Assembly: GCA_950295325.1 (NCBI GenBank)
Contig: OX485809.1
Span: 19,608,144 to 19,672,143, forward strand
From: Polytrichum commune
Taxonomy: Eukaryota; Streptophyta; Polytrichopsida; Polytrichales; Polytrichaceae
Direction: 5' to 3'
Length of the DNA: 64,000 nt
The position numbers were made by a program, and so were the translations under genes. This document shows positions 49,090 to 61,809 of this stretch, piece after piece. Below the pieces are notes generated by a model. It saw only the letters and a list, made by a program, of their open reading frames with translations. It made no database searches and was not told the origin of the DNA. Within the stretch, counting starts at the first letter, position 1, and each line of letters begins with the position of its first letter.

Positions 49090-52000
49090 TTGGAGAATGT
49101 GATGAATCACACGAAAGCAAATATATCAATCGGACAATTACTTGAAATAGCCCCTTATTGCAAGAAGCGAATAATGGCGGCGTTAACACATGATGAGAAG
49201 TTGAAAGAACCGACTCAAACCTATCAAGTTACGGCAAAGGCATTTGATGAGGAAATGCCCATGATATCCGTGATTGTGAAGAACAGGCAGGTACCGAATG
49301 CCTTAATCGATGGTGGATCAGAATGAACATCATCACTGACACGTTGAGGAGGAAATTGGGACTCAAGAGGATAGAGCCCGCACCATTCACCATAAAGATG
49401 GCTGACCAGAGGAAGGTCATGCCCAAAGGAATTATCCGAGATGTACGCCTTGATGTTGGCGGAATTATAATCCGGACGACACTCACAGTTATAGACATGG
49501 TGAGTACTGAAGACAACTACTCCCTGTTATTGGGAAGACCTTGGTTGAAGGAGGCTCAAGCTCAACATGACTGGCCCCTCAACAAATTAACCTTAACCCA
49601 AGGAGGAAACAAGGTGGAAATAAGTACTCGAAGGACTCCAGCGCTATCACCTGCAAAGAGACCCTTGCATTGGGAGGATTATGACTGGGAGATGGGACTG
49701 ACTGATGAAGAAGAAGCGGTAGTCTATAAAGCATTCCCAGAACTACTACCCATGGGAGATTTTGATTTGAAGAGCTTGAAAAAGTTACGGGGACTAAGCT
49801 GCAACACGGTGGAGGTAAATACTCCCAAAGGACCAAGAAAACCTGGAGCACGGAAAAGTGAAGACGAGAAACCTCGGTCAAGAAAAGCGACAAAGAGGGA
49901 ACAAGAAGCCATGGAGGAGAAACCAGTATATCCCTCCCAGTTTTACAAGGCAAAAGAAGGAGACATAGTAGTAGACCATACCCCTGCCTCAGAAGCTGTC
50001 AAAGGGAAGAAGATAGCCGGATGGACAGTGGAGGATGAAGACTTGGTCAAAAATCTGAACTTAGGAACTCCGGAGGATCCTAAGTTAGTCAAGATAGCCA
50101 AGGATCTAGGCGAGTACGAAGGGAAAGTAAAAGAGTTACTGTTGAAATTTAAGGACGTATTCGCTTTTACATACAAGGATATGAAAGGAATACCTCCACA
50201 CATATGCGAGCACAAGATCGAGTTACAGCCTGAGGCCAAGTCTGTAAGGCAAATGCATTATAGAATGAATCCCAATTATGCCGCCAAAGTCAAAGAAGAA
50301 ATCGACAAATACTTGGAGGCAGGATTCATATACCCCGTTGACAAAACGGAATGGTTATCACCAATCGTGATTGTGCCCAAAAAGAATGGGAAACTCCGGG
50401 TGTGTGTTGACTACCGGAAGTTGAATGCAGTCACCAAGGTAGATCATTTTCCTCTACCTTTTACAGAATCGATTTTGGAGGCTGTCGCGGGACACGAAAT
50501 GTATACGCTGATGGATGGGTACAGCGGATACAATCAAATAATGATTGCGTTGGAGGATCAACTCAAGACATCTTTCATCATTGAATACGGGGCGTTTGCA
50601 TACCGAGTAATGCCTTTTGGATTAATGTGCGCACCAGCCACCTTCCAAAGAGGCATGATGAAGATCTTTGCAGATTACCTCGACAAATTTATGAAGGTTT
50701 TCCTAGATTATTTCACGGTATACGGAACCAGAGAGAACCATATTGAGCATCTGGAAAAGTGCCTCATCAAATGCCGAGAAAATGGAGTGAGCTTGAATCC
50801 GGAGAAATGTTACTTCTGTGTAAATTCCAGAAGGCTCCTTGGACATGTAGTCTGCCAAGAAGGATTGTTGGTGGACCCTAAAAAGGTGGGAGTCATAAAA
50901 TAACTACCCCCACCAACCACAGTACGAGGAATACGGAGTTCCTTGGGACAAGCCATTTACCATCGAAAGTTCATCTGGATGTATGCGGAAATCACTCGAC
51001 CCTTGTACTTATTACTCAAGAAAGGAGAAAAGTACATTTGGACAAAATCTTGTCAAGAGGCCTTTGAAGAAGTAAAGAAGAGGCTTACGACCACACCCAT
51101 ACTTATAACTCCCAATTGGAGCATGGATTTTCACGTACACTGTGATGCGTCCAATATAGCTATTGGAGCCGTTTTGGCCCAAAACATACATGGAGATAGG
51201 GATTCTCCGATTCACTACGCAAGCCGTCTTTTGAACAGTGCGGAGAAGAACTACAGCACAACAGAGCGTGAAGCTCTAGCAATGATTTATTCAGTGGGCA
51301 AATTTAGGCACTATCTACTAGCCAACCACTTTGTATTCTACGTGGACCATCAAGCATTGATATACTTGGTCAACAGACCAGTAGTATCCGGGCGAATCGC
51401 GAGATGGATGCTTTTACTTCAGGAATACGACTTTGAAGTGGTCTACAAACCCGGTAGAAGTCATGTCATGGCTGACCACTTATCAAGAATTGAAAATGGT
51501 GAAGACCCCTCGGGGGTACAAGATCAATTCCCAGATGCAAGCTTATTCATGGTACATGTGCAACCTTTTAAAGATTGGCGAGCACCTTTTATTGAGTACC
51601 TTACTCACGGGAAATTGTTGTCTGTTCTAGCTACCCCAGAAGAACAGGCCAAAATAAGACAAATAAGCGAACCATTCGTCTTGGACGACGAAAAGCTCAA
51701 GCGGGTCAGTATCTCCGGCAAGATACATGAATGTGTAGCCGGTGACCTCATCGAAGAAATCATAAGTGAAGCCCACGAACAAGACGGGGTACATTACAAT
51801 CTAACTTCCACATGGCACTATATACTACACACCCCATATTGGTGGCCTACACGGCGAAGAGACGTGTTGGAATTTTGTCAAGAATGTCCAGTATGTAAGG
51901 TGACCGACCAAGAAGACGAAATTGGCAACATAACTCCACACGATTCCGAGGACGATGATGATCCACTTCCTATCAAACCTTTGGAAGCCCAAGAAGATAT

Positions 52001-55000
52001 GACAGGAAAAGCAGAAACGGATTGGACAACACCATATGTCCAATATCTAACATGTATAACGTACGGAACCCCATGGATGAGTTCCCTACCCAAAGAAGAA
52101 AGGAAACTGATCGTCTACCGCAGTAAATTCTTCATACTCAAGGAAGGAGAGTTACATCGCATATTCCATAACGGCATCATCAAGAAGTGTATACCTGGGA
52201 GGTATGTGAGGAGTTACATCAAGACCCTTCATATACAGGAAAATCGGCACTTCTCGATAAACGCCACCAAACAATTGGTGCTACAAGGCCCTTATTGGTG
52301 GCCAACCATAGCAGAAGATGTTTCCCTACTCATCATGCTATGCACTGAATGCGGGGGACATGGAGAAGAGTTACCAACAGAGGCAAGTTCTTCAGAATCT
52401 AGTAGTTGGACGGACGTAATACCATACAAGGAGACATTCAACGATTGGAGAACACCTCTAGTTGGATACATGGCACATGGGGAATTCAAAATGGACGCAA
52501 AAACTCAAAGAGGGCAAAGAGAAACCATACGAGAAAGTGAAATCTTCACATTGGAGAAAGGGAAGCTCCTGAAACTAGAAAAGAACGGAATGACAAAGAT
52601 ATGTATTGCTGATTACCAGATAAAGCATTGGATAGGGAAAATGCATGTTCACCAGCAAAGACATTTGGATGATCAGCAGACTTGGCTGCGATGCCAGCAA
52701 GGAAATTGGTGGTGGCCCACGATGGGGCTGTGCGACATACAATTCTACATTATGTACGATTGCCCGTCCTGTCGGAGACGATTTCGAGGCCCGTTCCATA
52801 ACATAATTTGTGGATCCATCGCAGTACAACCCCACGACAACAAGGATTGGAGGAGGTTATTGATAGAATACCTCACATACGGGTACCTAAAAGGACCCTA
52901 CATCTCAAAAGGACACCACAAGAGGATAGCCCGACAAAGTCGGGAGTATTTCATTGAAGAAGGAAAATTGAAAAGAATACTATCAAATGGGGACATTAAG
53001 ATATGCATTGCCGGACATGAGGTAAGCGAATACCTACAAGAGTTACATGTCACGACATCAGGCGAGCACCTTAGCATGGAGACGACATGGCACCTGGCCA
53101 TGTTTGGACCATATTGGTGGCCCACGTGCGGGGCCGACATTAAGGACTTATGCAATTGGAAGTGTACAGTCTGCAGCAACCAAGCAAGGCTTCCAAAAGA
53201 CAACTCAACCCAACCACTCCTAGGCCAGAAGGAACCGCGGAAAATAGGCACTACCGATTGGAGACGACCTTACCTGGAGTACCTAACCTGCGGAAAGATC
53301 TTTGACCAAAACTTAACCCCGGAGGAAAGAAAAATGGTTGAGCAAAGTCATAAACATTTTGCGTATATCAACGGTACTTTGCAAAGGTTACGTAAGGGAG
53401 GAAAGGGTAACCAAATTTGTATCCCAGAAGCACGAGTACCCGGGTACTTAGCCAAGATTCATGGGGAGATCCAACCCCACTTAGCCACCATTGAGACTTG
53501 GAAGGCCGTGGCTACAGGGGTGTACTGGTGGCCAACATGGGGACACGACGTATGCAACTACCTAAGATATTGCGGTACCTGCCGAGGAACAGGGACCCGG
53601 GAATCTCAACTAGAGGCGAATCAAGACCCGTTTCAGAATGAAACAACACCGGAGCTAGATTGGAGGCTCCCCATCTCACAACAACTTGAGAACATACAAG
53701 GACTGAACCAGATCGGCGCCCATGAAGATTTGGGATTATTCAGCCGTGACACCGAGACGTATTTCATAACCGAAGACGGGTTGAAATACCGATTACCAAG
53801 TGGTGAAGTCAAAACATGTGTAACAAAAGAGGACGCCCTTGACTGGGTAAAAAGGGTACATGAATACCAGATACCTCACTTAACAACAGAGGAAGCGCTT
53901 ATTCAAGTGCACCAGGGCCCGTATTGGTGGCCAACCATTGCTTCGGACGTGAGGCGCTTGATCGACGAATGTGCAACATGCCAAGGTACCGAAATACCAG
54001 GCCCCAAAATCAATAATTATGGGACCATTATCTTCCCATATAAGAAGACCCAGGATTGGAGGAAACCAATAATTCAACACCTTGAAAACCCAATGGAACT
54101 AAGCAACTTTGCCTTTCACGAAGAATTGGGGGTGTTACAAGAAGAATTACCCAGTTATTTCTTGAAAGACGGGGAATTGAACCGGAGACTAGCAAATGGA
54201 GACATTAAACTGTGCATCTCCCAAGAAGAAGGAATCGAATGGTTAGCGACCATTCACAAACAAAGGTCTCCGCACCTCTCCATGGACGAACTCCTTTCAC
54301 AAGTTGCAAACGGGCCCTATTGGTGGCCCACCATTCCCCCTGATGCTAATCACCTATGCCGGGAATGTGTGGGGTGTGGGTCTGTCAACACCTTGAGACA
54401 TGGTGTTGACTGCACAACAATCACGGTGAAAGAGGGAGAAGAACAAGACTGGAGATTACCGTACATGGACTACTTAAGACATGGACGATTAACCACGGAA
54501 GCATCGACCACCCAACGACAACAGATAGCAATACGTAGTCGGCCGTATATGTTGACCCCTAATGGGACCCTAATCAAAGAAGGCCCCGATGGTATACGGC
54601 GGACATGTGTAGCCGGACCGATAACCACGGCCATCATTGCGGAGGCCCACGAGGGAATTGCTGGAGGGCACTTCTCAGCCAAGATTACTCTTCACAAAAT
54701 CTTGACTGCCTTATATTGGTGGCCTTCCATGAAGAAAGATGTATATCTTTATTGTGTTCAGTGTGATATCTGTCAAAGGATTGGTCCCAAAATTTCAACC
54801 AATCTCCAACCCTTACATCCTACGATGCCCACCGAGGTATTCCAAAAATGGGGTTTGGATTTCATTGGACCAGTCAACCCGCCAGCTAAAGGTACCAAGA
54901 ATCGGTACATCATTACAGCTACTGACTATACCACCAAGTGGGTGGAGGCCAGAGCTCTAAAAGACAACACGGCTAAGTCAACAACCAAGTTTCTTTTTGA

Positions 55001-56312
55001 AGAGATAATCACCAAATTTGGCTGCCCATTGGAATTTGTAAGTGACCAAGGGAGCCACTTCATCAACGACACCATTAAGGCTCTCACACAAGAATTTATG
55101 ATCCTACATCGGAAATCAACAACCTACTACCCCCAAGCTAATGGACAAGCAAAGAGTACCAACAAAGTTATAAAAATTGCCTTGACCAAAATGGTCAACG
55201 CCAATCGTACGGATTGGGACACCAAACTACATGCAGCGCTATGGGCATATAGAACAGCCTATAAGGTCACGACAAAGCACACCCCATTTTCTTTGGTTTT
55301 TGGGACGGAAGCCTTATTACCTATGGCTTACCTTCACCCCGATATTCACCAAAAACGGAGTCAAGCTATCCACCCTATTTTGGAGAGAAGGATGGAACAA
55401 CTAAGAACCATGGACTTAACCCGACATGAAGCAGAGGAGAATATGAGGCACATGCAATTACTGCGCAAAGAAAGACATGACCACCCTCGAAAAAGGACAC
55501 CCTGTAACCAGTGTCACCACGAAGCAATTAAAACATCCCAAAAGAAAGCCAAAAAGTGTGATACTTTGAAAGGTGAAAACACACAAGCTACGAAGAAGCT
55601 TAAGCACTCTCCAAGAAGTGAGGACTCCGAGCTACCAACAACTCAAAAGGTAAGATTTTACCCCGGTCAAAGAGTTTTATGGCACCTACACCATAAAATA
55701 CCCGGGCCAGGCAAGTTCAAAATACGATGGGCAAGACCATACCTTATTGAGCAAGTTTACGACAACGGGTCAGTCGACGTCACTACACTACAAAAAGAAA
55801 GTTTGGGGCGAGTCAACATGAACAAACTCAAGCCTTATCAAGAGCCGGAATCTACTCAAGCCTACGCCCTACAAATTTTGGCATGCCAGATTCTTGAGGC
55901 GGAGATTCGAGCGGAACGAAACCAGTTACATAAAAGGAATAATACGACCCAACCTCAAGACACCCCATTCTCTCACCATGATGGAGGAACCATCGTAACC
56001 CCTGAACCTACCCCCTACCCAGATAAGGAAACCTTAGAGGCAGAAGACCTAGAAATACATCAAGTTATGCTAGAGGGTTATTTTGTACACCCTTCAATAC
56101 CAGAGAATGACGGATGGCAACCCCAAAATCATGAAGTACCCCACTCACCAAGGGGAAGTAATTTTTCTCTAGGAAGTCAAATAAATTGCGAACCATTAGA
56201 AAAATCAAAACCCATACCGGAAGGAAGCATTGAGGTACCAACTTTTCCAAAGAGGGTGAACCCCACCCCACCAAGGCTGAAAGGGGGCAGGGTGAAGCAA
56301 CCCCCTAAGTAA
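49090..56312 (+). pseudogene. Ty3-type pol polyprotein (PR-RT-RH-IN), broken
   Basis: The protease part (ALIDGGS) ends in a stop at 49324-49326, and the sequence continues in another frame at about 49323 (NIITDTLRRKLGL), consistent with a 1-nt indel. From 49323 a single frame runs to 56312, broken by TAA at 50901-50903. RT motifs: VPKKNGKLRVCVDYRKLN, MPFGL, and VFLDYFTVYG, where the second catalytic Asp of the usual LDD is Tyr (50709-50711). RNase H: HCDAS (Asp at 51144) and YVDHQAL. The integrase core has Asp codons at 54858 and 55044, but at 55152-55154 the expected Glu of the D,D35E triad is Lys. The C-terminal part has PGQRVLWHLHHK and PYLIEQVYDNG, the GPY/F-type region with Gly changed to Arg. 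Two catalytic substitutions, a nonsense codon and a frameshift mean the copy cannot move by itself. Confidence 0.9.
51558..54790 (+). repeat. Eight tandem integrase-type zinc-binding (HHCC) modules within pol
   Basis: Between RNase H and the integrase core, where Ty3 elements carry one zinc-binding domain, there are eight. Each begins near a DWR or DW motif (KDWRAP, TDWTTP, NDWRTP, KDWRRL, TDWRRP, LDWRLP, QDWRKP, QDWRLP), contains a CI/CV segment, and ends with an HH pair, a (Y/W)WWP box and a CxxC. The WWP boxes lie at about 51837, 52293, 52707, 53112, 53523, 53922, 54320 and 54715, a period of about 395-455 nt. The modules differ widely in sequence, yet all eight keep H, H, C, C. The eighth abuts the DDE core and is the canonical one. 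The role of the other seven is unknown; nucleic-acid or protein binding is the obvious guess. Confidence 0.9.
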
Positions 56313-58193
56313 AACATTTAAAGGAAACCGCCTAGGCAAAAGCTCGCCTAGGGCGGATCACTGGCGTAGTAAACCAGTCAGAGTTCCCTATCAATCTTGT
56401 TAGGGAGGGACAATATTAGGATAGTGACCACCAAGTCCTTAGCAGAAAATGGATAGGAAGCCACAAATTAAAGAGGGATGATTTACCCAAGAATTACCAA
56501 ACCACCTACTTAAAAGAGTATGGAGAGATAAAGGAATTTTATAGGATACCTTGTGTAGATGATACTTAGGATAGGGACAACATGACATGTTAAGTAAAAA
56601 CACTTAGAAGAGTACAAGTAGCAAATATGGTATGGAGACAAGTTGTACAAAGGGAAGATACCAAGTGAATTAAGTCAGCAAGATAGATATATGTGACGGA
56701 CACATGAGATAAATTGAGTGATTTCAAGGACCGGATATGAATGTGAAAGCCAAAAAATTTAAGGGGAAATTTTCACACGACTGAGAAATTCCTTTTAGAA
56801 CATTTGAACAAGTCAATGGCAGCTTTATCACAAACGTGACTAGGTGAAGTCTCGGGAGCTGCATCAAGACCAAGTGTCCGCAAGTACGATGATTGGATGA
56901 CACTTCGAGGAAGACTGTGGATGGATGAAACATTGTTTGCATAAATTTTTTGCTTCTGTTAAACGCGACTAGAAATTTTTTTGGGAGCTGCATCCGAAGC
57001 AAGTGCGCGGGTACGATGATTGGATGAAATTCAAATACAGCCCGCGGATGAATGAAGACTTGTCTGTAGACATGCAACTTTATGAAACAAGGTCGCGTAA
57101 CCATTTGAAGTAGATTCTATAGAAAACTGGATGAAGTGTTTTCCAAAGACGCGCACCAGCCAAATGAACTCTTACCGTATGCAACCGATGGATGAAGTTC
57201 TCAGGAAAATGTGCCGACTGAATGGCATTCTGGGGTAAACTCAATGGATGGAATTTGAAACAATGTTGAACTACATGATCCAGAAAGTACCCCAGTGGAA
57301 GGAAGACAGAATATATATGGTGGATGAATGTAACTCACATTCGTAGATGAGAGTCGCAGAACGACTGAAAGAGAAAATATGTTAGCTTACAGCAAGGGGA
57401 GGTTGATTGAAACCTTCACCCAAAATTACAAGTACAGTTCTGAAACGCAAGGAGAGTTTTCCTTTCAACTTATAAGGAATCAACATCTTTTAGTTGAGAT
57501 ACTGAAAAATCACCAGGTGGCAGAACATGTGGTAACTACGGGATGAATTACAGTCTTCAGTGAATTGACAACCATTCGGAGTTGTATGCGGCAAACAAGT
57601 ATTCAAGATTCATTACCAGTCACAGAAATGTAGATAATTGATAACCAAAAGACATATGCAATGAATGGACAAAAACTGAGCCAAGAATGCCAGAATCAGG
57701 TTTAACTTTATTTAAATGAAGAGACAAGTACAAAAGAGGACTCCAATTTGTTGTTATTGGAGGGGTCCAACAAGTGGACCCCAAGAAAAATGGGGATTCA
57801 ACCCACCGAAGTGGGGAATCCCACAAAAGTAACTGTAAACCTGTGCCAGCCCACTTACAACCAGTTAGTAAAAATGAAGAAAAATAACTTCAGGAGAAAA
57901 GAAAGGACGGTGAAGAGAGCTTACCTAACATTCAAATTGCGGACCCCACCAGCTGCACACCCACAGCACCAGCCAGGATAAGGAGTCCAGTTGACCCTCC
58001 ACCTCCAACCGCCTTCAAGAAACCTAACCACCTAATGTCAGCTGAACCATCCTCCCTCACCGAAGAGAAACATCCCCGCAGATCTCGAGATTTTGAATTA
58101 AACACTCAAGGTTGCAACATCGAACTAAAGGAAGGAGTTAGCACCATAATCGGTTGAAGGTTAGAGGATTTCAGTTGAAGGTCAGGCTAAACC
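56313..58193. other. Non-coding spacer between pol and the 3' ORF
   Basis: No long ORF. Loose internal repeats built on GATGATTGGATGA and CGGATGAATGAA lie at about 56885-57060. Several plus-strand stops in every frame. A splice acceptor for a spliced message to the ORF at 58194 could lie here, but I cannot point to one. Confidence 0.5.
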
Positions 58194-60887
58194 ATGGAGT
58201 GCCCACACGCATATCAACCCGAGCTGGACGAAACTGGAAAATTCTGGAAGGGAGTGCAGACAGCTTGTCTTCAAGCATTCTCTAAAGTGCATTGGGACAC
58301 GGGTAAGTCACATTGGTATTTCCAAACCTGTAAGTTCCATGTTTTCCAAGCAGTCCTCAAGGGAGCAGTATCAGAGTGGGAAAAGAATTCTGAATTCATA
58401 GAAAGCATGAAGAGGGCACTGGAGCCAGAGCAAGCAGAATTGTATGTTTTTAGCACTGATGCTGCCCTCAAATACCAGCTTACCTCGGAAGAGCGAGATT
58501 TCTTAAAGGCACTTCACCTTGAGGATTTCATTACCTCTGTCTAATGGGGGGTATTGCACTCCCAGTTGGTCAAAGAGGCTATTGCCTCCTTTGAACCCAC
58601 TACACTGCTGGCAATTGTGAAGGGAAAGAGCATGGCCATTATTGCCAAAGATTGGCATGCACAATTTCAGCAGGTATTCCACCTGCAGATAACAAAGGAG
58701 AAGATAGTGACCAAGGAGTGGGAACTGGGCGAACTTTTCCCATCCTTGAAGGAAAATGCAGACAAGCAGGAGCCAGTACAAATTTCCGACTGCCAGTACC
58801 CTGGAGCAGCAAGGCCATTACGCCTTTTGAGCTCCCTGTTGTGCCTCAACACCACTCATCAGCATCACATAGCCACTCCATTTGCCAAACATATATTGGA
58901 TGCAATCAATGGCAAAGCAGTCGACTGGCCACAAGAATTCTATTATGAGGTGACAGAAGAGTTACTCCATTTGCATGCTAAACATCGCGCAGCCAGGGTC
59001 AAGGTAGGGAAAACCTCAATTGGACCTCATGTGACCATCATACTCAAAGCTGCAGGGATCCTCAACATCCGGGAAGAACTGGAAGCAGGTTACAGGTCCT
59101 CGAAGGCCCTGACCGTTGCAGAGCAGGTACCTCACCCAAAGCTGAAGAAAGCAAAGGAGGGAAAAGCAGCAGAAACTCAACCCAGAATCCGGGTGCACCC
59201 ACCCCCTAACCTCGAAGCTCCAGAAGAGCCAAGGGGGGATTCAACACCTACTGCAACAGTCTACACCACAATCTCAAAAGCTGCTGCAGCAACACAAGGA
59301 ACATCACCAAAGGGGGCGGTGATTTTGGAGACCACCCAGCCCCGGCAACCCCCAAAATCCTTACCTCCTATGGTAGACCAGATTTGTCAAGCGCATCGCC
59401 GACTTGAGAATCTATTGGTCTCTTTTACTACCAAGGCCCCAACAAGATTTGTCAACCAAATGAACAACGAATTCTTCAAAGTACAAAGAGAAACGATCTT
59501 GCACCAGGCCAACGAGCAACCGGGTGAGAAACAATTGGAGGTGCTGTTGAAAGCGCAGGAGGCACAGTTACAGCACCTGGCTACCCAATTAGCCAATGCG
59601 GAAGGCCTTAATGACATTAACATTGAGGCTATCTTCCAATTGGAAGAGAAAACCACTACAATGCAACAGGAATTGCATCAAGCCCAAGAAGAGGTCCTCT
59701 CCCTGAGGGCACAGAAAGGAGAGGCCTTAGAAAAGCTGAAAACCATTCAAGACAGAGTGGAGGACAAAATAGAACAAATCACCGCTAAGGATAAAGAAAT
59801 TGCCCATCTGAACACTCGAATCACGGACATGAGCGGAATGCTCCACAGGGCAGATAGTTTGGTGGCCAGTCAGAAAGCCACAATCCTGAGGCTGGAGTCT
59901 CAGATGGCTGACCTCAATTTGGAGCCTCACAGGTTAGAGGCAGAAAGCACAACAGGTTGGGAGAAGGCAAGCATACACCAAGTCGGAAGCATTTCTGAAT
60001 CTGACATAACAACATGCCCTATAATGAACAGAGAGAAGCATACCTTGACAAGCGGAGTAGCCAACAAGCTGCTGCAGGAGCTTCGCCGAGATCTGGCGCG
60101 CACCCAGCAGGAGAAGGCTGATCTCCTACAGAAGATTGGTGTGCCCATGGGAGAGCTTAGGCAAGACACCCTTCCCTAGGCGGTCATGTACCCCAAGACA
60201 GAGATATTTTACCAGATCCTGAAGCACAACCGACCATTAGAGTCGATTATGCAGTACCACCGAGCCTATGGTGGATTGCACCTGCTGCTAAGCAGCATTC
60301 CTCTCCTCAAAACAGGGTCTTATCTCAACTTCTCCCAAATACAAGAAATCTGGACTCATGCGAATGTTGCAGCCAAGGATACTATGGCTTTCATGTGGAG
60401 CCTGGGTGAGCTCAAGACACCTCTGGGAGTAATGGAGACAATCACAGGGTCCCCTGCCTTCTATACAAAAAGGTACATACTTCGATGTTTTGTGCTATTA
60501 GGGCAGCAACACAACATGATGCAGATTCCAAGAGAACCCTTTCCAATTCTGAAGTCTTACACACATAGCCAATTCCATACAGTCAGAGATTTCCAAGGAA
60601 GCAACATGCATTATTTCGATCAAGCCCTGGTCACCCTTGCCACAGAAGACACCGCCATATGCTATGAGGCGGTGCAGCATTATCAAGCCCTCATCAACAA
60701 AAGCCCAGATGGTACCATACAACCCACCTTAAGCCAACTTAAGGATTTTGTCACTAAGACACTGGATGAGCAACACACAACCCTCTCCAGGCGCAGGTTC
60801 GGGACCATCAACAGCGGTACCTTGATGATCAAACCAAAGGATCAGATGCGGACAACACAAGAAAGCATAGGGACATGCTTTCTCTGA
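58194..60887 (+). pseudogene. Long extra ORF between pol and the 3' LTR, coiled-coil, two in-frame stops
   Basis: One reading frame of 898 codons runs from the ATG at 58194 to 60887, with TAA at 58542-58544 and TAG at 60177-60179 as the only interruptions. The three pieces (116, about 540 and about 235 codons) are separated by just a few codons and stay in frame, which suggests one ancestral protein. The first piece is Trp-rich and soluble-looking. The second has a Pro/Thr-rich stretch, then about 130 residues of heptad-like coiled coil (KAQEAQLQHL, LEEKTTTMQQEL, LRLESQMADL). The third is globular-looking with many Tyr, His and Gln. No signal peptide or membrane segment, so not an obvious envelope-like protein. 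No family recognised. Plant Ty3 lineages sometimes carry extra ORFs here; homology to those is not established. Confidence 0.65.
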
Positions 60888-60902
60888 GAGGGGGAAGTAA
60901 AA
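60881..60902 (+). promoter_or_regulatory. Polypurine tract
   Basis: The run GAGAGGGGGAAG, followed by TAAAA, lies right after the extra ORF stop and directly before a TG start. This is the expected position for the plus-strand primer of reverse transcription. Confidence 0.75.
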
Positions 60903-61680
60903 TGTAGAGACACCAGGGATCGCCACAGCAACAGAGACAATGGGATTAGGAGCCAAGGTGAGAGTGCCGGGAGCGAGCGGAATCAAGCAAGCAGGGTAGC
61001 AAGTATGAACGGGGTTGGCTGAGGGAGCCTCGAACAGCGAGAAGCGACGGGTCCAGGTGACCGAGGAAGCCAGCTGACAGGGCCCCCGAAGGCGAGCTGG
61101 CCGAAGGCAAAGGCGAGCTAGCCGAAGACTGGCGAACTGGCGAAGACGCGGGGGAGCAGTCCCGGGTAAAGACAGACCGGGTAGCAGAGGAGATGAACCG
61201 GCAGGCCTCGGATACGGGGAGAAGACGAACCAGTAGGGCACTGAAGGCAGGCTGGAGCGGGCCCGGGTATTAGTAGGGGCGAACTGGCAGTTACTAGTAA
61301 AGCTCCAACGAACCAGTTAGTGGCCGGGCTTAGGGCCAGCCCACATGGCACTTATAACTAGTAGGGAATCAATGTAAATAAGACCATTTTGAGAAGCGTA
61401 GAGGCATGGTCCTATCCCCGCTTTTGAGCACATGACAATTAATTAGCTAGGTGATATGAAAAGATATGTAAATGGATATTACATATTAGACTAAATAGAT
61501 TTAGTCTCTATGACTTAAGACTTTAAAATCAGGCTAAAATTAGATACAGTGCTAATTTTAGCTGAAGCTAACATTTACAAAAATCTCCAAATTCCTAGAT
61601 GTAAGACACTATATAAAGGGGCCAAGTTAGGTCCCCTAATACACTTCATTTCACTCCAAATATTCTACATGAGTGTCCGA
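60903..61680 (+). repeat. 3' LTR of the Ty3 element (right end uncertain)
   Basis: It begins TGTAGAGACACC directly after the polypurine tract. A TATA box (TATATAAAGG, 61610-61619) lies about 700 bp in, as expected for the U3 promoter. No second LTR copy is in the window for comparison, so the end is unknown; the 28-bp repeats that follow may belong to R/U5. Confidence 0.6.
61610..61619 (+). promoter_or_regulatory. TATA box of the LTR promoter
   Basis: TATATAAAGG in a GC-flanked setting. Transcription would start about 30 bp downstream, near 61640. Confidence 0.6.
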
Positions 61681-61694
61681 GTCTAGGGCTTTAA

Positions 61695-61806
61695 CTTAGC
61701 GGCACGCGTTGGTGCAAATTAACTTAGCGGCACGCGTTGGTGCAAACTAACTTAGCGGCACGCGTTGGTGCAAACTAACTTAGCGGCACGCGTTGGTGCA
61801 AATTGA
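61695..61806 (+). repeat. 28-bp tandem repeat, four units
   Basis: Four nearly identical units start at 61695, 61723, 61751 and 61779. Each contains CTTAGCGGCACGCG followed by TTGGTGCAAA. Two looser relatives (GGCAAGCGTGGTGC and CGCACGCATGGTGC) follow to about 61870. They lie just downstream of the LTR TATA box, so they may be in the transcribed leader. Confidence 0.9.
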
Positions 61807-61809
61807 CCT

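Larger units (their letters stand above)
49070..61680 (+). mobile_element. 5'-truncated Ty3 (gypsy) LTR retrotransposon
   Basis: Order along the plus strand: protease fragment, reverse transcriptase, RNase H, eight zinc-binding modules, integrase core and C-terminal domain, 1.9 kb of non-coding DNA, a long extra ORF, polypurine tract, start of the 3' LTR. Protease-RT-RNase H-integrase is the Ty3 order. No gag and no 5' LTR are found. The right end of the 3' LTR is not resolved. Confidence 0.88.

Noticed and set aside
58194-60887. Envelope gene of an endogenous retrovirus-like element
   Set aside because: No signal peptide, no transmembrane segment, and coiled-coil composition throughout the middle.
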